From assembly GCF_027271155.1 (NCBI RefSeq), contig NZ_CP114542.1, forward strand, positions 1,178,001-1,242,000: a stretch of 64,000 bases of DNA. The letters are read 5' to 3'. Position numbers and translations under genes: made by a program. Positions 1 to 10,971 of the stretch are shown in pieces (positions within the stretch are counted from its first letter, which is position 1; each line of letters starts with the position of its first letter). Under the pieces are notes generated by a model that did not search any database, was not told the DNA's origin, and saw nothing but the letters and a program-made list of their open reading frames with translations. The stretch is from Brevundimonas subvibrioides (GTDB lineage: Bacteria; Pseudomonadota; Alphaproteobacteria; Caulobacterales; Caulobacteraceae).

Positions 1-655
1 CCTCGATGACGTGCATGGCCAGGACCTCCCCATCGGGCTTCCGGCTGAATTTGTAGGCCCCGTGCGAGGTGCCCATGGCGATGGCCAGGGCATCGACCTT
101 GGTGCGGCTGACGAAATCGACGGCCTGGTCCGGGTCGGTCAGAAGGGCGGCGTGGTCCAGAACGCCCTCGAAGCCGTGGCCGTCCTCGGCCTCTCCCATG
201 CCGGTTTCCAGGCTGCCCAGAACGCCCAGCTCCCCCTCGACCGAGACGCCGCAGCTGTGGGCCATCTCGACCACGCGGCGCGTGACGTCGACGTTGTATT
301 CATAGTCGGCGGGGGTCTTGGCGTCTTCCTTCAGGCTGCCGTCCATCATCACCGAGGTGAAGCCGTACTGGATGGCGGTGGCGCAGGTGGCCGGGCCATT
401 GCCGTGGTCCTGGTGCATACAGACCGGGATGTGCGGATAGAGCTCGGCCAGGGCGTCGATCAGCTTGGCCAGGACGATGTCATTGGCATAGGTCCGCGCG
501 CCGCGGCTGGCCTGGATGATGACCGGCGAATTGACGGCCTCCGCCGCCTCCATGATCGCCAGACCCTGCTCCATGTTATTGATGTTGTAGGCCGGCAGGC
601 CGTAGTCGTTCTCGGCCGCATGGTCGAGAAGCTGTCGCAGCGTGATGCGCGCCAT
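1..655 (-). CDS. fba: Class II fructose-bisphosphate aldolase, N-terminal part (runs off the window edge)
   Basis: Cleaves fructose 1,6-bisphosphate to glyceraldehyde 3-phosphate and dihydroxyacetone phosphate; metal-dependent class II enzyme of the cytoplasm. The minus-strand frame opens at ATG 655 with [19 protein letters not shown] and continues through NINNMEQ, a CMHQDHG segment holding the family's catalytic Asp and zinc His, TSVMMDGS and a VEGELG zinc-ligand segment. These are standard class II aldolase blocks in the right order. About 218 codons are present and the C-terminal third lies beyond position 1. It is downstream of pgk on the same strand with an 80-bp gap, so it is probably in the same glycolytic operon (gap, pgk, fba). 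Confidence 0.93.
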   Translation of the reverse strand, partial: MARITLRQLLDHAAENDYGLPAYNINNMEQGLAIMEAAEAVNSPVIIQASRGARTYANDIVLAKLIDALAELYPHIPVCMHQDHGNGPATCATAIQYGFTSVMMDGSLKEDAKTPADYEYNVDVTRRVVEMAHSCGVSVEGELGVLGSLETGMGEAEDGHGFEGVLDHAALLTDPDQAVDFVSRTKVDALAIAMGTSHGAYKFSRKPDGEVLAMHVIE

Positions 656-735
656 GGGGTAGGCTCCTGAGGTCTTTTGTTTTGCCCACGCTTTAGCGGG
701 CCGGCGCACTCAAGTCACGCCGTGTTACAGCCGGT

Positions 736-1944
736 TCAGGCGCGAAGGGCCTCGACGCCGGGCAACGGCTTGCCCTCCATCCATTCGAGGAAGGCCCCGC
801 CGGCGGTGGAGACGAAGGTCATGTCGTCGACCACACCCGCGTGATTCAGCGCCGAGACGGTGTCGCCGCCGCCGCCGACCGCGATCAGGACCCCGGCCCT
901 GGCCAGCGCCGCCGCGTGATGGGCGACAGCGACCGTGGCGGTGTCGAAGGGTGGAACCTCGAACACGCCGAGTGGCCCGTTCCAGATCAGGGTCTTCGAC
1001 GCCGTCAGGGCCTCGACGAGGCGGGCGACGGTGGCAGGGCCGGCGTCCAGGATCTTGTCGTCGGCGGACAGGGGCTGGCCGGCCATGACGACGCGGCTGG
1101 CGGCACCGGGCTTGACCTCTGTGGCCACGACGAAGTCGACGGGCAGCAGCAGCTCGCAGCCCTTCGATCGGGCTTCGGCGATGATCTCCAGAGCCGTCTC
1201 GGCCATGTCCCGTTCGGCGAGCGAGCCGCCGATGTCGATGCCTTGGGCGAACAGGAAGGTGTTGGCCATGCCGCCGCCGATGGCGAGACGGTCCAGCTTG
1301 CCGACGAGGTTCTTCAGCAGATCCAGCTTGGTCGAGACCTTGGCTCCGCCGACGATGCCGATGACGGGGGTCTTTGGATTGCCGAGGGCGGCGTCGAGGG
1401 CGTCGAGTTCGCGCCGCATGGACTCGCCAGCATAGGCGGGCAGGTGGTGGGCGATGCCCTCGGTCGAGGCGTGGGCCCGGTGGGCGGCGGAGAAGGCGTC
1501 GTTGACATAGAGGTCGCCGAGGTCGGCCAGGTTCCGGGCGAAGATCGGGTCGTTGGCTTCTTCGGCCGCGTGGAAGCGGACGTTTTCCATCAGGATGACG
1601 CCACCGGCATCCAGGTCGGCGATGGCGGCCACGGCGTCAGGCCCGATGCAGTCGTCGGCGAAACGGACGGGGGCACCCAGTAGGTCGGACAGGGGTTTGA
1701 CGACGGGGCGCAGGCTCATCGACGGCACAACCTTGCCTTTGGGCCGGTCGAAATGGGCCAGCAGCGCAACCCTGGCCCCGGCGTCGCGCAGCTTCTGGAT
1801 CGTGGGCAGGGCGACGCGCAGTCGGGTGTCGTCGGTGATCCGGCCATCCTCCATCGGGACATTGAAGTCCACGCGGACGAGGGCGGTCTTGCCGGCGAGG
1901 CCCCCATCAGATTTTGCGGCGTCGGCGAGGGTGCGGAAGGTCAT
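736..1944 (-). CDS. pgk: Phosphoglycerate kinase
   Basis: Transfers phosphate between 1,3-bisphosphoglycerate and ADP in glycolysis and gluconeogenesis. The 402-residue length is typical for bacterial PGK. Family blocks are visible: [18 protein letters not shown] near residues 24-41, [10 protein letters not shown], a HRAHAST segment, GGAKVSTKL in the hinge, GPLGVFE and the nucleotide-binding [10 protein letters not shown] near the C-terminus. It lies between the small membrane gene that follows gap and fba, all on the minus strand, so co-transcription is likely. Nothing is unusual in the sequence. Confidence 0.97.
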   Translation of the reverse strand: MTFRTLADAAKSDGGLAGKTALVRVDFNVPMEDGRITDDTRLRVALPTIQKLRDAGARVALLAHFDRPKGKVVPSMSLRPVVKPLSDLLGAPVRFADDCIGPDAVAAIADLDAGGVILMENVRFHAAEEANDPIFARNLADLGDLYVNDAFSAAHRAHASTEGIAHHLPAYAGESMRRELDALDAALGNPKTPVIGIVGGAKVSTKLDLLKNLVGKLDRLAIGGGMANTFLFAQGIDIGGSLAERDMAETALEIIAEARSKGCELLLPVDFVVATEVKPGAASRVVMAGQPLSADDKILDAGPATVARLVEALTASKTLIWNGPLGVFEVPPFDTATVAVAHHAAALARAGVLIAVGGGGDTVSALNHAGVVDDMTFVSTAGGAFLEWMEGKPLPGVEALRA

Positions 1945-1983
1945 TTTGTTTCTCGAAATTCGTCCGGCACCGCCGGTGGTCGG

Positions 1984-2378
1984 TCAGAAGGCATTGCAGA
2001 CGGGATAGGCCATCAACCAGTTCTTCCAACAGAACCAGACAAAGGCGGCACTGATCAGAGACCCCGACACCCAGGTGATGGGCGATCGAGGGTCACGGCG
2101 CAAAAACGACACGAAGGCCCACATCCAGATCAGCATCATCAGGGCGAAGACAAGCGTCATCCCCATGTCGAACAAACTCGTGCCAGGCATGCGTCCATGC
2201 AGTAAGGCGCGGGACCCGGCCGGGTCAGACGCGCCAAAATTGTGCGCAAACTCCGCCGGCCAAAAGATCATGTTGCGGATCAGGCAGCCGAACGTGACGC
2301 CCATGCTCGCAATAAGGCCGGCCATCGCAAGGATGACGGCCTCGAGAACGCGTCGGCCATTCGGGCCGATGCGGCCCA

Positions 2379-2379
<1 letters not shown>
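1984..2379 (-). CDS. Small integral membrane protein between gap and pgk
   Basis: A 131-residue protein of unknown function. The start at 2379 is chosen because its ATG overlaps the TGA of gap (ATGA arrangement), suggesting translational coupling; a longer frame from 2436 would run backwards into gap. Three hydrophobic stretches are visible, near residues 11-32 (VLEAVILAMAGLIASMGVTF), 70-90 (DMGMTLVFALMMLIWMWAFV) and 98-118, with a short basic loop SFLRRDPRS between the last two. Two cysteines (in FGCLI and PVCNAF) and several tryptophans are notable. The position inside a glycolytic operon suggests co-expression but gives no function. Confidence 0.75.
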
Positions 2380-3386
<1,007 letters not shown>

Positions 3387-3532
3387 GATGGCTTAGTCTC
3401 CTGGAGCGGTGGTTGCCGTTTTATGGCCTGCCGCGTGTCACGCCGCTTGAGGCCGGGATGGGCGCTTCAATGGAACCCATGGCCGCGAGGATCAACCCCG
3501 CAGGCGTCACAAGGGGTGAAGGATTGTGTCGC

Positions 3533-5074
3533 TCAGCCGGCGAGCGGCAAGGACAGCCGGGCCTCCAGCCCACCGCCCGGCCGGTTCGACAGGGTCACGT
3601 CGCCGCCCGCCGCCCGCGCCGCCTGACGCGCGACGGCCAGACCCAGCCCCGCCCCGCCCGTCTGGCGGTTGCGTGAGCGCTCACCCCGGTGAAAGGGTTC
3701 GAACACCGTGTCCAGTTCGTCGTCGGGCAGGCCCGGGCCGTCGTCGATGACGGTGACGATCGCGCGATCGCCCTGACGTCCGGCCTCGACGCGCGCGGTT
3801 CCGGCGAACTTCAGCGCATTGTCGATCAGGTTGGCGACCGCGCGCCGGAGGGCTGCCGGATCACCCATGACGGGCAGAGGTTCGTCTCCGACGAAGGTCA
3901 CGGCCGCGCCGGTCTCGGCGAAGCCGCCGGCGCAGGTTTCGGAGAGGGCGGCGAGGTCCAGCGGCTCGCGTCGCTCGGCCTGGGCCTCGCCCCGCACGAA
4001 GGCCATCGCCTGGCCGATCAGGGCGTCCATCTCCTCGACGTCCGATGCCATCCTGTCGCGCAGGGCGTCCGGGGCCTGCTCGGCGCGGAACCTCAGACGG
4101 GTCAGGGGGGTGCGTAGATCGTGGGCGATGGCGGCAATGGTCTGGGTCCGCTGGCGCATATGGCCCCGGATGGAGGCCTGCATGTCGTTGAAGGCGGCGA
4201 TGGCGGTGCGGACCTCGCGGGGCCCGGCGGGGGGCAGGGGCGCGGCATCGGGATCGGCTCCGAGACGTTCTGCGGCCTCGGCGAACACGCGAATGGGACG
4301 GGTCAGCCGACGCGCCATCAGCCAGACGAGCGGCGCCAGCAGCAGGGCGGTGATCCCCAGGGCGATCAGCAGCCGCATCTGCCAGGGATCGATCAGGCCC
4401 CGCGGCGGCTCGACCGTGGCCCAGCGGCCGTCGGGCAGGCGCAGGGAGGCCGAGAAGGGCGCGAACGTCAGGCGATCCGCTGCCACGTTGAAGCGCAGCT
4501 GGCGGTCGCCGGACGTGATGATGTGGACAGAGGACCCGCCCGGCGGCGGCGCTCCGCCCGGATCGGCCCGGCGCGCGACGATGGCCCCCATTTCGGCCAT
4601 CAGGGCGTCATGGCCCGCACGACCGGCATCGTCGGGGCTCTGGGTGAAAACGAAGCTTTCCACACGCCGTTCGCCCGGGGGTGGCGGAGGTCCGGCCAGA
4701 CCCGGCGGCCCGGCTTCCCGCCGCCGGATGTTGAACTCCGTGCGCTCCGGGGCCAGGCGGACCCTGACCGCACTGGCCGGCACGCCCAACCGCTGTGACA
4801 GGGCCAGGGTGATCCCGGTCTCGATCGGACCCGGGCCGACCTCGGCCACGCCCGGCTGCGCCGACACCGATCGTCTGAGGGCGCGTCCGTCCGAGGTCTC
4901 GGCCGCCTTGCCCTGCAGCGCATCGGCGGCCGCCGCGATGCTGAACCCGGCGGGACGGGGTGCCGGGGCCAGCAGGACGACCGCGAAGGTCACCGCCTGG
5001 GTGGCCACGACGGCGAACACGGCCAGCAAGGCTACCTGAACCAGGACCGACAGGGATGACAGCGGGTTCTTCAC
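3533..5074 (-). CDS. Two-component sensor histidine kinase (EnvZ-like architecture)
   Basis: Inner-membrane sensor kinase of 513 residues. TM1 lies near residues 9-36. An extracytoplasmic region follows to about 230, rich in Pro and Gly, and TM2 lies near 232-252 (LLIALGITALLLAPLVWLMA). A HAMP-like stretch starting RRLTRPIRVF leads to a HisKA domain with the phospho-acceptor His at about 318 in AIAHDLRTPLTRLR. The HATPase_c domain shows an N box (NLIDNALKFAG), G1 (DDGPGLPDDE) and G2 (GGAGLGLAVA). Its ATG overlaps the response-regulator stop by 4 nt, so the pair is one transcriptional unit. The stimulus is unknown. Confidence 0.93.
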   Translation of the reverse strand: MKNPLSSLSVLVQVALLAVFAVVATQAVTFAVVLLAPAPRPAGFSIAAAADALQGKAAETSDGRALRRSVSAQPGVAEVGPGPIETGITLALSQRLGVPASAVRVRLAPERTEFNIRRREAGPPGLAGPPPPPGERRVESFVFTQSPDDAGRAGHDALMAEMGAIVARRADPGGAPPPGGSSVHIITSGDRQLRFNVAADRLTFAPFSASLRLPDGRWATVEPPRGLIDPWQMRLLIALGITALLLAPLVWLMARRLTRPIRVFAEAAERLGADPDAAPLPPAGPREVRTAIAAFNDMQASIRGHMRQRTQTIAAIAHDLRTPLTRLRFRAEQAPDALRDRMASDVEEMDALIGQAMAFVRGEAQAERREPLDLAALSETCAGGFAETGAAVTFVGDEPLPVMGDPAALRRAVANLIDNALKFAGTARVEAGRQGDRAIVTVIDDGPGLPDDELDTVFEPFHRGERSRNRQTGGAGLGLAVARQAARAAGGDVTLSNRPGGGLEARLSLPLAG

Positions 5075-5790
5075 GCCCGGCCCCCGCGTTCGGCCTTCCG
5101 CACGCGCGCGTCGAAACGGTAGCCCTCGCCCCGGATGGTGGTGATCAGGTCGCGTCCCGACCCGTCGTCGAGCTTCTTCCTCAGGCGGCTGATCTGGACG
5201 TCCATGGCGCGGTCGAAGACATCGGCCTCGCTGCCGCGCGCGGCCTCCAGCAGCTGGTCGCGGGTCAGAATGCGGCCGGGCCTTTCGACGAAGGCGCGCA
5301 GCAGGCCGAATTCTCCTGCAGACAGCTGAACCGCCTCGCCGTCGGCGCGGGTGAGCTCGCGCCGGACCAGATCGAGGGTCCAGCCATCGAACGCCAGGGC
5401 CGCTTCGGCCGGCGTGTCGTCGTCTCGGGGGCGCCGCAGCACGGCGCGGATTCGGGCCAGCAGTTCGCGGGGATTGCAGGGCTTGGCCAGATAGTCGTCG
5501 GCACCGAGCTCAAGCCCCACGATCCGGTCGGTGTCCTCGCCCATGGCCGACAGCATGACGACCGGTGGCGTGCCCGACAGGCGGCGCACGACCGACAGGC
5601 CGTCCTCGCCGGGCATCATCAGATCCAGCACGATCAGATCGGTGGGGCCGGACGCGAGCGCCCGGTCCATCTCGGCGGCGGAGGCGGCCCCGCGCGCCTG
5701 ATAGCCATGCTGACCCAGATAGTCGCACAGCACCTCGCGGATGCCGGGGTCGTCATCGACGACGAGGATGCGGGCGGGCGTGTCGCTCAT
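5071..5790 (-). CDS. OmpR/PhoB-family response regulator
   Basis: DNA-binding response regulator, cognate of the overlapping kinase. From the ATG at 5790 the protein has 239 residues: a receiver domain with acidic pocket D12-D14, phospho-acceptor D56 (LDLMMPGEDG) and a C-terminal KPCNPRELLAR segment, followed by a winged-helix Trans_reg_C domain ending GEGYRFDARV. The start at 5790 is preferred over an upstream in-frame ATG at 5811 because the seven extra residues are not family-like and AAGG lies just before 5790. An inverted and direct CTGAAA repeat in its upstream region (5823-5861) is a possible autoregulatory site. Confidence 0.92.
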   Translation of the reverse strand: MSDTPARILVVDDDPGIREVLCDYLGQHGYQARGAASAAEMDRALASGPTDLIVLDLMMPGEDGLSVVRRLSGTPPVVMLSAMGEDTDRIVGLELGADDYLAKPCNPRELLARIRAVLRRPRDDDTPAEAALAFDGWTLDLVRRELTRADGEAVQLSAGEFGLLRAFVERPGRILTRDQLLEAARGSEADVFDRAMDVQISRLRKKLDDGSGRDLITTIRGEGYRFDARVRKAERGGRA

Positions 5791-5822
5791 GCCGCCTTGA
5801 TGCCACCCCAACGGCGCCGCGT

Positions 5823-5861
5823 CATTTCAGGGCTGAAACAATCCGCATCCGGCCTGAAATG
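5823..5861. promoter_or_regulatory. Candidate response-regulator binding region
   Basis: Between the divergent response-regulator and EF-hand genes are CATTTCAGG (5823-5831) and its exact inverted copy CCTGAAATG (5853-5861). CTGAAA also occurs as a direct repeat 21 bp apart (5833-5838 and 5854-5859), and TTTCAG-GG-CTGAAA forms a small palindrome at 5825-5838. Two tandem half-sites about two helical turns apart fit binding by an OmpR-type dimer pair. The assignment to this regulator is inference. Confidence 0.5.
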
Positions 5862-5917
5862 CGGCTGCAAACCGGGCATGCTCCAAAGGCATCATCATCA
5901 ATCGAGGATTCGTCCCC

Positions 5918-6583
5918 ATGACCATCGCCGCCATCGCCCTGTTCGCCGCCCTCGGCGCATCGCCCGCCCTGCCGCAGGATGCGCCCCGCACCGAGACGCG
6001 CTCGGAGGTCCGGATCGTCACCATGGGCGGACCGGGTGGCCCTGGTCCCGGTCGCCTCGATGCCGACAGCGACGGCGTGGTCACCCGCGAGGAGTTTTCG
6101 GCCCCTGTGGCCAGCGCATTCGACCGTATGGATGCGGACCACGACGGACGACTGACGACGGAGGAACTGGCCGCGGGACACGGCGAAGGCGGCCCGGCCG
6201 GCCCCGGTGTCCATGTGGTGACGATAGGCGGTCCGGGAGGTCCGGGCGGAGATCCGATGTTTTTCCGGGGCGGACCCGAAGGCGGCGACGCCCAGGTCTT
6301 CATGTTCCGTCACGGTGGACCCGAGGGTGGTCCGCCCCCCGGCCCCGGCGGGCCCGGCGAGCGCCGCGTCGAGATCCGGCGCTTCGGTGGACCCGAGGGC
6401 CACGGATCGATGGACACCAACAATGATGGCAAGGTCTCGGAGGATGAGTTCCTGGCCCCGATGCGCGAGGCCTTCCAGTCGATGGATGCCGATCACGACG
6501 GCTCGCTGGACGACAGCGAGGAACCGCACGGCCCGCCGCCGCCGCCTCACGCCCCGCATGCTCCGCGTCCACCGGCAAACTAG
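5918..6583 (+). CDS. Secreted glycine/proline-rich protein with four EF-hand loops
   Basis: A 221-residue predicted periplasmic calcium-binding protein. The N-terminus (MTIAAIALFAALGASPALPQ) is a signal peptide. Four canonical EF-hand loops begin at residue 48 (DADSDGVVTREE), 72 (DADHDGRLTTEE), 166 (DTNNDGKVSEDE) and 190 (DADHDGSLDDSE). The two pairs are separated by an 80-residue linker rich in GGPGGPG and GGPEGG, and the C-terminus is a Pro/His tail. GAGGA about 9 nt upstream supports the start. It is divergent from the two-component pair, which could regulate it. The role could be calcium sensing or buffering; no enzymatic domain is visible. Confidence 0.8.
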   Translation: MTIAAIALFAALGASPALPQDAPRTETRSEVRIVTMGGPGGPGPGRLDADSDGVVTREEFSAPVASAFDRMDADHDGRLTTEELAAGHGEGGPAGPGVHVVTIGGPGGPGGDPMFFRGGPEGGDAQVFMFRHGGPEGGPPPGPGGPGERRVEIRRFGGPEGHGSMDTNNDGKVSEDEFLAPMREAFQSMDADHDGSLDDSEEPHGPPPPPHAPHAPRPPAN

Positions 6584-6636
6584 GGTCGACGGCGAACGCT
6601 TGAGGGGCGGGCTCGGCCCGGTCTAGGCTGGTGGGG

Positions 6637-7929
6637 ATGACCCTCCCCGCCAGCCGCCTGCTTTCGACGTTCAGAGGCCTCGCGATCGCGTTGGCGCTCG
6701 CCGGAGGCCTGCTGGCACCCGCCCCGGTGTCGGCGCAGGTCGCGGCCGCGGAAGCCGCTTCGCACGTACCGATGCCGAGGGCGCGAGCGCGCATGAATGC
6801 GCGCGTGTTCGACACGGTCTGGAACACGGTGCGTCGCCAGTACTACGATCCCGGCCTGCATGGGGTTGATTGGCGTTCAGCCCGCCAGACCTATCGTCCG
6901 ATGGCCCTGGCGGCGACCGATGACCGCCAGCTCTATCGCGCGATCGGCCAGATGCTCGATCTGCTGGACGACCAGCACGCCGGTGCCATCTCGCCCGCCA
7001 TGGCCCGCCGCCAGGACGTGGCACGGACGCGGCGGGCGGTCATGGGCCTCGTTCTGTACAGGGAGACGTCCGATGTGTGGCGGGTCGATGCGGTACGCCC
7101 GGGCTCTCCGGCCGAAGAGGCGGGCATCCAGCCCGGATGGCGTCTGCAAAGCGTCGATGGACAGTCCTGGGGCGTGGATTTTGCCGTGGAAGACGGCCAG
7201 CCATTGCGACTGGACCTGACCGACGAGCAGGGCGGCCTGCATTCCGTGAGCGTCGTCCCGCGCGAGATGGAGCCGATCCCCGCCTTCAGCCTCGATGACA
7301 GTCGGCCTGGCGTCGTCGTCCTGCGGGCCGAGGGGTTCGAGCCCGGCATGGGGCGCTGGCTGGGCGAGCATCTGGCGCGACTGTCGCCCGATACGGATGT
7401 GATCCTGGACCTGCGGGGCAATCCCGGCGGACTTCTGCTCGAGGCTGACGCGACTCTGTCGTGCTTCCTGCCCGCGCGGCAGGCCTGGGCCACGCGGATA
7501 TCGCGATCGGGACGGCCGGTGACGCTGTCGATCATGCCGGGGTGTGGGCCTCTGCAGGAGCCGATCGCCAATGATGTGGCCCTGCTGGTGGACGCCAACA
7601 GCCGCAGCGCCGCCGAACTGACGCCTGCCGCCCTTCAGGAAGCGGGACGCGCCCTGGTGGTTGGAGAGCACACGGCGGGGGCCGTGCTGATCTCGCAGGA
7701 CCTGCGTCTGCCGGACGGTGGCCGGCTGACCCTGAGCCGGGCCGATTACATCACGGCAGGTGGCGTACGGCTGGAGAAGACCGGCGTTGAACCGGACATC
7801 CTGGCGACCCGTTCGACCGAGGATCTCCGCGCCGGGCGCGACCCCGCGCTGGATGCGGCCATCCGCGCCCTGGCCCAGCCCGAAGCGGTACAGCGTGCCC
7901 AGGCCACCGCCCGGCGACCCGATCTCTAG
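6637..7929 (+). CDS. S41-family (C-terminal-processing-like) peptidase homologue lacking the catalytic Lys
   Basis: About 430 residues with a signal peptide (cleavage near VSAQ), a helical region like the S41 N-terminal domain, a PDZ-like segment (VDAVRPGSPAEEAGIQPGW) and an S41 fold (DLRGNPGGLL, NSRSAAELTPAALQEAGRA, VVGEHTAGA, GVEPDI). The Ser of NSRSAAE (about residue 322) and the conserved A and E are present, but the dyad Lys normally in TFGKG is replaced (TAGAV). The enzyme may therefore be inactive or use another base. ATG 6637 is preferred; GTG at 6631 is an in-frame alternative. It overlaps the 3' end of the convergent lipoprotein gene by 4 nt. Confidence 0.82.
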   Translation: MTLPASRLLSTFRGLAIALALAGGLLAPAPVSAQVAAAEAASHVPMPRARARMNARVFDTVWNTVRRQYYDPGLHGVDWRSARQTYRPMALAATDDRQLYRAIGQMLDLLDDQHAGAISPAMARRQDVARTRRAVMGLVLYRETSDVWRVDAVRPGSPAEEAGIQPGWRLQSVDGQSWGVDFAVEDGQPLRLDLTDEQGGLHSVSVVPREMEPIPAFSLDDSRPGVVVLRAEGFEPGMGRWLGEHLARLSPDTDVILDLRGNPGGLLLEADATLSCFLPARQAWATRISRSGRPVTLSIMPGCGPLQEPIANDVALLVDANSRSAAELTPAALQEAGRALVVGEHTAGAVLISQDLRLPDGGRLTLSRADYITAGGVRLEKTGVEPDILATRSTEDLRAGRDPALDAAIRALAQPEAVQRAQATARRPDL

Positions 7930-8741
7930 AGTCCCGGCTCGGCCTGTTCTGCGTCGCCCGGGTTCGGCGCGGCATGCGCGGTTTCGATCGCCTCGATCAG
8001 TTTCGGATCGGCGTTGAAGCCGCGCAGATCGGCCGCGGTCATGGTCGCCGTTTCGGCGCAGGCCTGGGACACGTGCGGGAAGTCCGGCGCGACCGACACG
8101 CCACCCGTCTCTGCATCCGCCCACATCCTGAAGCCCTGATCGACCAGCATCCCCGGCTCGAAGGCCGAGGCGCATTGTTCGACCCACTCGGGATCGGGGG
8201 TGGCGAGCATCTTCGGCCCGTACCATCGCGCCAGCGTGGCCGAGTGAACATTGACGACATAGCCGTCCGGAAGCCCTTCCAGACTGTCGTACACCAGATT
8301 CAGCCCCGGAATCGCGTCAGCCCAGTCGATCCGCCGGCCGGTCGCCAGCGCATACGTTACGGCCGTCTGGCTGGTGGCCGGATAGGCCCCGCCACAATAC
8401 CAGTCCTGCGCGATCCAGAACGTGACGTAGCCAGGTCCGGTCATCGGTTTCAGGATCGAGCGGTTCCACTCACCGCCGTCGCAATCCGCAAGATTGCTCG
8501 CATCGAGGGCGTCGATCTTGTCGAGGTCGGCGTTGATGGTGGCGATCTGCGGGGCGTCGCCGACGAGGCGGGGCAGGGCCTCGGCCGTGGGCGAGAGGCC
8601 CGGCTTTGCCACGAAGGTCACGGCGTCAGCGATTTTCGGTGCCGCATCGTCGGCCCTGGCAGGATCAGCCGTTCCGCAGGCTGACAGCGCAAGGCACATC
8701 ATCGCGGCAAGGCCCGGCGTGCAAGCGGTTCTGGCGTTCAT
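7926..8741 (-). CDS. Putative lipoprotein of unknown function
   Basis: A 271-residue exported protein. The N-terminus is a type II signal peptide with lipobox LSAC near residues 18-21, then an Ala/Asp-rich spacer. The body contains several paired cysteines (ADCDGG, WYCGGAYP, EQCASAF, SQACAE), which suggests disulfides in the periplasm. The layout (WCGGAYP followed by a region about YVVNV and a C-terminal domain) loosely recalls DUF3298/RsiV-like lipoproteins, but I do not recognise the family with confidence. Convergent with the S41 gene, sharing a 4-nt CTAG overlap at the stops. Confidence 0.65.
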   Translation of the reverse strand: MNARTACTPGLAAMMCLALSACGTADPARADDAAPKIADAVTFVAKPGLSPTAEALPRLVGDAPQIATINADLDKIDALDASNLADCDGGEWNRSILKPMTGPGYVTFWIAQDWYCGGAYPATSQTAVTYALATGRRIDWADAIPGLNLVYDSLEGLPDGYVVNVHSATLARWYGPKMLATPDPEWVEQCASAFEPGMLVDQGFRMWADAETGGVSVAPDFPHVSQACAETATMTAADLRGFNADPKLIEAIETAHAAPNPGDAEQAEPGL

Positions 8742-8882
8742 GGCGGTCCCTCCGTCGAGACGTCGATGTTGGGGCCGTTTGCCGCGCTTGGCGAGTCTTC
8801 GACCCTGACGATCGATCAGGCGGGGTGGCGGCGCGTTTGTCGAAATGTCACGTCGGAGGCAGTCCAGGGCGGCGTGTCGCGC

Positions 8883-10877
8883 TCAGAGCCGCGCCCTGAC
8901 CGCCGCCACGACCGCGTCCGCCGTGATCCCGAACTCGCGGTAGAGAACCTCTGCCGGAGCCGAGGCGCCGAAGCCGGTCATGCCGACGAAGCCACCATCC
9001 TCGCCGATGAATCGTTCCCAGCCTTGCCTGATTGCAGCCTCCACCGCGACCCGGACGGTGCCGCGTCCGATCACCGAGGCCTGCCAGGCGGCGTCCTGCT
9101 GTTCGAACAGCTCGAAGCAGGGGACCGAGACGACGCGCGTCGGCGTGCCTTCGGCTTCCAGGGTCGCGGCCGCTTTCAGGGCGACGGGAACCTCGGTGCC
9201 CGTGGCGAACAGGGTGACCTGCGCGTCACCCGACGCGGCCTTCAATTCATAGGCACCCCGGGCCGAGAGATTGCTGTCCGAAGCCGTCAAACGCACGGCC
9301 GCCGTCTTCTGACGCGACAGGGCCATGGCCGACGGCGTGGTCCTGTGCTGCAGGGCCAGTTGCCAGCACTCGAAGGCCTCGACGGTGTCGGCGGGGCGGA
9401 AGACCAGCAGGTTCGGGATCGCCCGCAGCGCCGCCAGATGCTCGACCGGCTGGTGCGTCGGGCCGTCTTCGCCGAGGCCGATCGAGTCGTGGGTCAGGAC
9501 GTGAATGACCCGCACCCCCATCAGGGCTGCCATCCGGATCGCGGGACGGCTGTAGTCCGAAAACACCATGAAGGTGCCGCCATACGGGATGACCCCGCCG
9601 TGCAGGGCCATGCCGGTCATGGCCGCCGCCATGCCGAACTCGCGGATGCCCCAGTTGACGTAGCGCCCTTCATAGCCGGGCGCGTCGAAGATCGGCGTGC
9701 CCTTGACGAAGGTGTTGTTGGATCCGGTCAGGTCGGCCGAGCCGCCGACCATCTCCGGCACCGCACCGAACAGGGTCTCAAGCGCGGCACCCGACGACTG
9801 GCGCGTGGCCTGGGCCGGCTGGTCCACGACCAGCTGGGCAATCCCGGCGTTCAGGGCGTCGAACGCGCGCTCGGGCAGGTTGCCCGCCATGGCGCGGGTG
9901 AAGTCGATGGCCTGTGGCGAGGCCGCCAGACGCGCTTCCCACGCCTTGCGGTCCTTCGATCCGCGCTTGCCGACCTTCTTCCAGGCCTTGTCGATGTTTT
10001 CCGGGATGACGAAAGGCGCGTGATCCCACGCCAGGCCCAGACGGGTGGCGGCGATCTCGGCGGCGCCCAGGGCCGCGCCGTGCGTCTTGTGGCTCCCTTC
10101 CATGGTCGCGGCACCGCGCCCGATCCGGGTCTTGCAGGCGATCAGGGTGGGTTTGTCCTGTTTCGTCGCCCACTGCAGCGCCGACTTGATGGCCCTGGTG
10201 TCATGGCCGTCGATCGCCTTGACGGCCCAGCCGGCCGCCTTGAAGCGGGCCTTCTGGTCGGTGGCGTCCGACAGGGCGACGGCCCCGTCGATGGTGATGG
10301 CATTGTCGTCCCACAGCACCGTCAACTTGTTCAGGCGATAGCGACCGGCGAGGGCGATCGCTTCCTGCGACACCCCCTCCATCAGACAGCCGTCGCCGGC
10401 GATGACCCAGGTCCGGTGGTCGACCAGGTCGTCGCCGTATTTCGCCGCCAGATGCCGCTCGGCCATCGCGAACCCGACCGAGTTGGCCAGACCCTGACCC
10501 AAAGGTCCCGTGGTGGTCTCCACGCCGGGCATGTGGCCGTATTCGGGGTGTCCGGCGGTCCTGGAGCCCCACTGGCGGAAGCTGGACAGCTGTTCGGCCG
10601 TCGCGGCCTTGTATCCGGTCAGGTGCAGCAGGGCGTAGATCAGCATTGAGCCGTGACCCGCCGACAGGATGAACCGGTCCCGGTCGGCCCAGTCAGGGCG
10701 GCCGGCATCGAACTTCAGGAACTTCGAGAACAGCACCGTCGCCACGTCGGCCATGCCCATCGGCATGCCGGGGTGGCCGCTGTTGGCCTTCTCGACGCCG
10801 TCCATCGCCAGAACACGGATGGCATCGGCCATCTGTTTTACGGTAGCCTTGGTGGAGGCGGTCTTGGCGTCTGCCAC
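8883..10877 (-). CDS. tkt: Transketolase
   Basis: Thiamine-diphosphate-dependent transfer of two-carbon units in the non-oxidative pentose phosphate pathway. From GTG 10877 the protein has 664 residues, the normal length. Visible signatures: [14 protein letters not shown] near the N-terminus, the ThDP/Mg motif region [13 protein letters not shown] with [10 protein letters not shown], and the second-domain motif [13 protein letters not shown]. The open frame extends upstream to 11417, but that part runs antisense to zauP and zapA and is not family-like, so it is excluded. An ATG at 10832 ([12 protein letters not shown]) is an alternative start. A GC-rich hairpin at 10913-10934 lies in the divergent region with zauP. 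Confidence 0.95.
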   Translation of the reverse strand: MADAKTASTKATVKQMADAIRVLAMDGVEKANSGHPGMPMGMADVATVLFSKFLKFDAGRPDWADRDRFILSAGHGSMLIYALLHLTGYKAATAEQLSSFRQWGSRTAGHPEYGHMPGVETTTGPLGQGLANSVGFAMAERHLAAKYGDDLVDHRTWVIAGDGCLMEGVSQEAIALAGRYRLNKLTVLWDDNAITIDGAVALSDATDQKARFKAAGWAVKAIDGHDTRAIKSALQWATKQDKPTLIACKTRIGRGAATMEGSHKTHGAALGAAEIAATRLGLAWDHAPFVIPENIDKAWKKVGKRGSKDRKAWEARLAASPQAIDFTRAMAGNLPERAFDALNAGIAQLVVDQPAQATRQSSGAALETLFGAVPEMVGGSADLTGSNNTFVKGTPIFDAPGYEGRYVNWGIREFGMAAAMTGMALHGGVIPYGGTFMVFSDYSRPAIRMAALMGVRVIHVLTHDSIGLGEDGPTHQPVEHLAALRAIPNLLVFRPADTVEAFECWQLALQHRTTPSAMALSRQKTAAVRLTASDSNLSARGAYELKAASGDAQVTLFATGTEVPVALKAAATLEAEGTPTRVVSVPCFELFEQQDAAWQASVIGRGTVRVAVEAAIRQGWERFIGEDGGFVGMTGFGASAPAEVLYREFGITADAVVAAVRARL

Positions 10878-10971
10878 GGGCGAATCTTTCGTCTGGAGGC
10901 GGAAAAGGCGGGCGCCGCGCTTTACCGCGCGGCGTGGGCGGGTTCTATAAGAAATCTGGAGGAAGCGACCG

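Noticed and set aside
8766..10649. Long plus-strand open frame of over 600 codons
   Set aside because: It is antisense to transketolase, which has full family motifs. The frame is low-complexity Arg/Gly/Asp-rich, a typical GC-rich shadow.
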